Part shown: in pieces, positions 63,656 to 64,000 of the stretch
Layout of the letters: every line of letters starts with the position of its first letter
How positions within the stretch are numbered: position 1 is the first letter of the stretch
Source of the DNA: Streptococcus ictaluri 707-05
GTDB taxonomy: Bacteria; Bacillota; Bacilli; Lactobacillales; Streptococcaceae
Direction: 5' to 3'
Length of the DNA stretch: 64,000 bases
Assembly: GCF_000188015.2 (NCBI RefSeq)
Contig: NZ_AEUX02000007.1
Location: forward strand, 434,001 to 498,000
The notes under the pieces: model-generated
Told to the model about the DNA's origin: nothing
Seen by the model: the letters and a program-made list of their open reading frames with translations, nothing else
Database searches by the model: none
Translations under genes and position numbers: made by a program

Positions 63656-64000
63656 TCGCGAAAGAAAAGCGATGAATGCATGGGTTAAAGCAGATTTAGA
63701 CCACGAAGCTATGTTAAAGCAGTTATATACGCAATCAAAGGCACAAATTGAGGCTAACATAGATCGTTTTTACATGCGCTATGCTGACAAACGCGGCCTC
63801 GATAAACGTACTGTGAAGAAGTTAGCCGACAGTTTTGACGTTACAGCTTATCAAAATATGGCGAAAGAAGCGGTCGCTAATCGTGATTTTAGCAAAGAAG
63901 CTAATCTGTGGCTTAGCGTGTATAATCTGAAAATGAAAGTCAGCAGAGAGGAACTCTTGCGAGCTGAACTCAATTACGAATTGCTTAAACTGCATAGTAA
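63618..64000 (+). CDS. Minor capsid/head morphogenesis protein (MuF-like), partial
   Basis: Begins at GTG 63618 (GGAGGTG upstream), overlapping the portal gene by 38 bases, and is cut by the window end after 127 codons. The helical, charged start (LTRKQSNGAYNRERKAMNAW ... QIEANIDRFYMRYADKRG) fits the N-terminus of phage Mu F-like head proteins, which follow portal genes. Confidence 0.8.
   Translation, partial: MKLTRKQSNGAYNRERKAMNAWVKADLDHEAMLKQLYTQSKAQIEANIDRFYMRYADKRGLDKRTVKKLADSFDVTAYQNMAKEAVANRDFSKEANLWLSVYNLKMKVSREELLRAELNYELLKLHS

Larger units (their letters stand above)
41019..64000. mobile_element. Prophage (left part; continues beyond window)
   Basis: About 23 kb in siphophage order: integrase, lysogeny control, early genes, replication, late regulator, terminase, portal, capsid. 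The polymerase and vapE-like genes are damaged and an IS982-family element is inserted, so it is probably defective for replication. Lysogeny and head genes look intact. Confidence 0.93.

Overview
The window is low-GC Firmicute chromosome. It is most like a pyogenic-group Streptococcus: S. pyogenes is the best match, with S. dysgalactiae or S. canis as alternatives. Supporting signs are gene order (adhE, adhP, MATE; trehalose PTS; ascorbate-type PTS plus split transketolase; pepO; tsf-rpsB; hut operon; ahpCF), an IS1239-like IS30-family element, SD-led starts and CcpA/Rex-type operators. Species assignment is inference; no search was possible.

Layout. (1) 1-7342: tail of a MORN-repeat gene, an OatA-like acyltransferase, adhE with a Rex-like site, adhP with a cre site on its start point, and a MATE exporter. 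(2) 7380-8532: IS30-family element with a frameshifted transposase, at what looks like a rearrangement junction. (3) 8570-13430: a small structured RNA, treR, a trehalose PTS gene killed by an in-frame TAA, and treC. (4) 13606-19176: PRD regulator, ascorbate-type EIIB and EIIC, and transketolase as two subunits. (5) 19411-26695: pepO; tsf and rpsB on the minus strand; a frameshifted SARP/BTAD-AAA-TPR regulator. (6) 26741-38395: histidine utilisation. A long minus-strand operon (hutU, ftcD, fchA, fhs, hutD, permease, hutH) plus hutG carries both known routes for formiminoglutamate; the divergent hutI is frameshifted. (7) 38493-41018: ahpF, ahpC and tRNA-Cys.

(8) 41019 to the window end: a prophage next to tRNA-Cys. 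Its order is integrase, a PemK/MazF-like protein, CI and Cro with three matching operators, a KTSC protein and small early genes. A second HTH regulator with its own palindrome follows. The replication module is DUF2800, DUF2815, a family A DNA polymerase, a VapE-like primase/helicase, a VRR-NUC nuclease and an SNF2 helicase. Then come a methyltransferase, many small overlapping genes, an HNH homing endonuclease, an ArpU-like late regulator, a 670-base non-coding region, HicAB, terminase, portal and a capsid gene running off the edge.

The replication module is broken in at least three ways: a TGA in the polymerase, a frameshift in vapE, and an IS982-family insertion with loss of the vapE 3' half. 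The prophage is probably unable to replicate by itself.

The most unusual feature is the non-coding region 58919-59590. It holds three tRNA 'top-half' minihelices (acceptor-like stem stacked on a canonical T-arm with a TTCGATT loop). They have no D-arm and no anticodon arm, and two share the same 11-base linker design. They sit among other hairpins just before the terminase genes. Other points of interest are the antitoxin-less MazF-like protein beside the CI repressor, a HicAB pair lying antisense between the packaging region and terminase, and a string of single-base lesions in A-runs.
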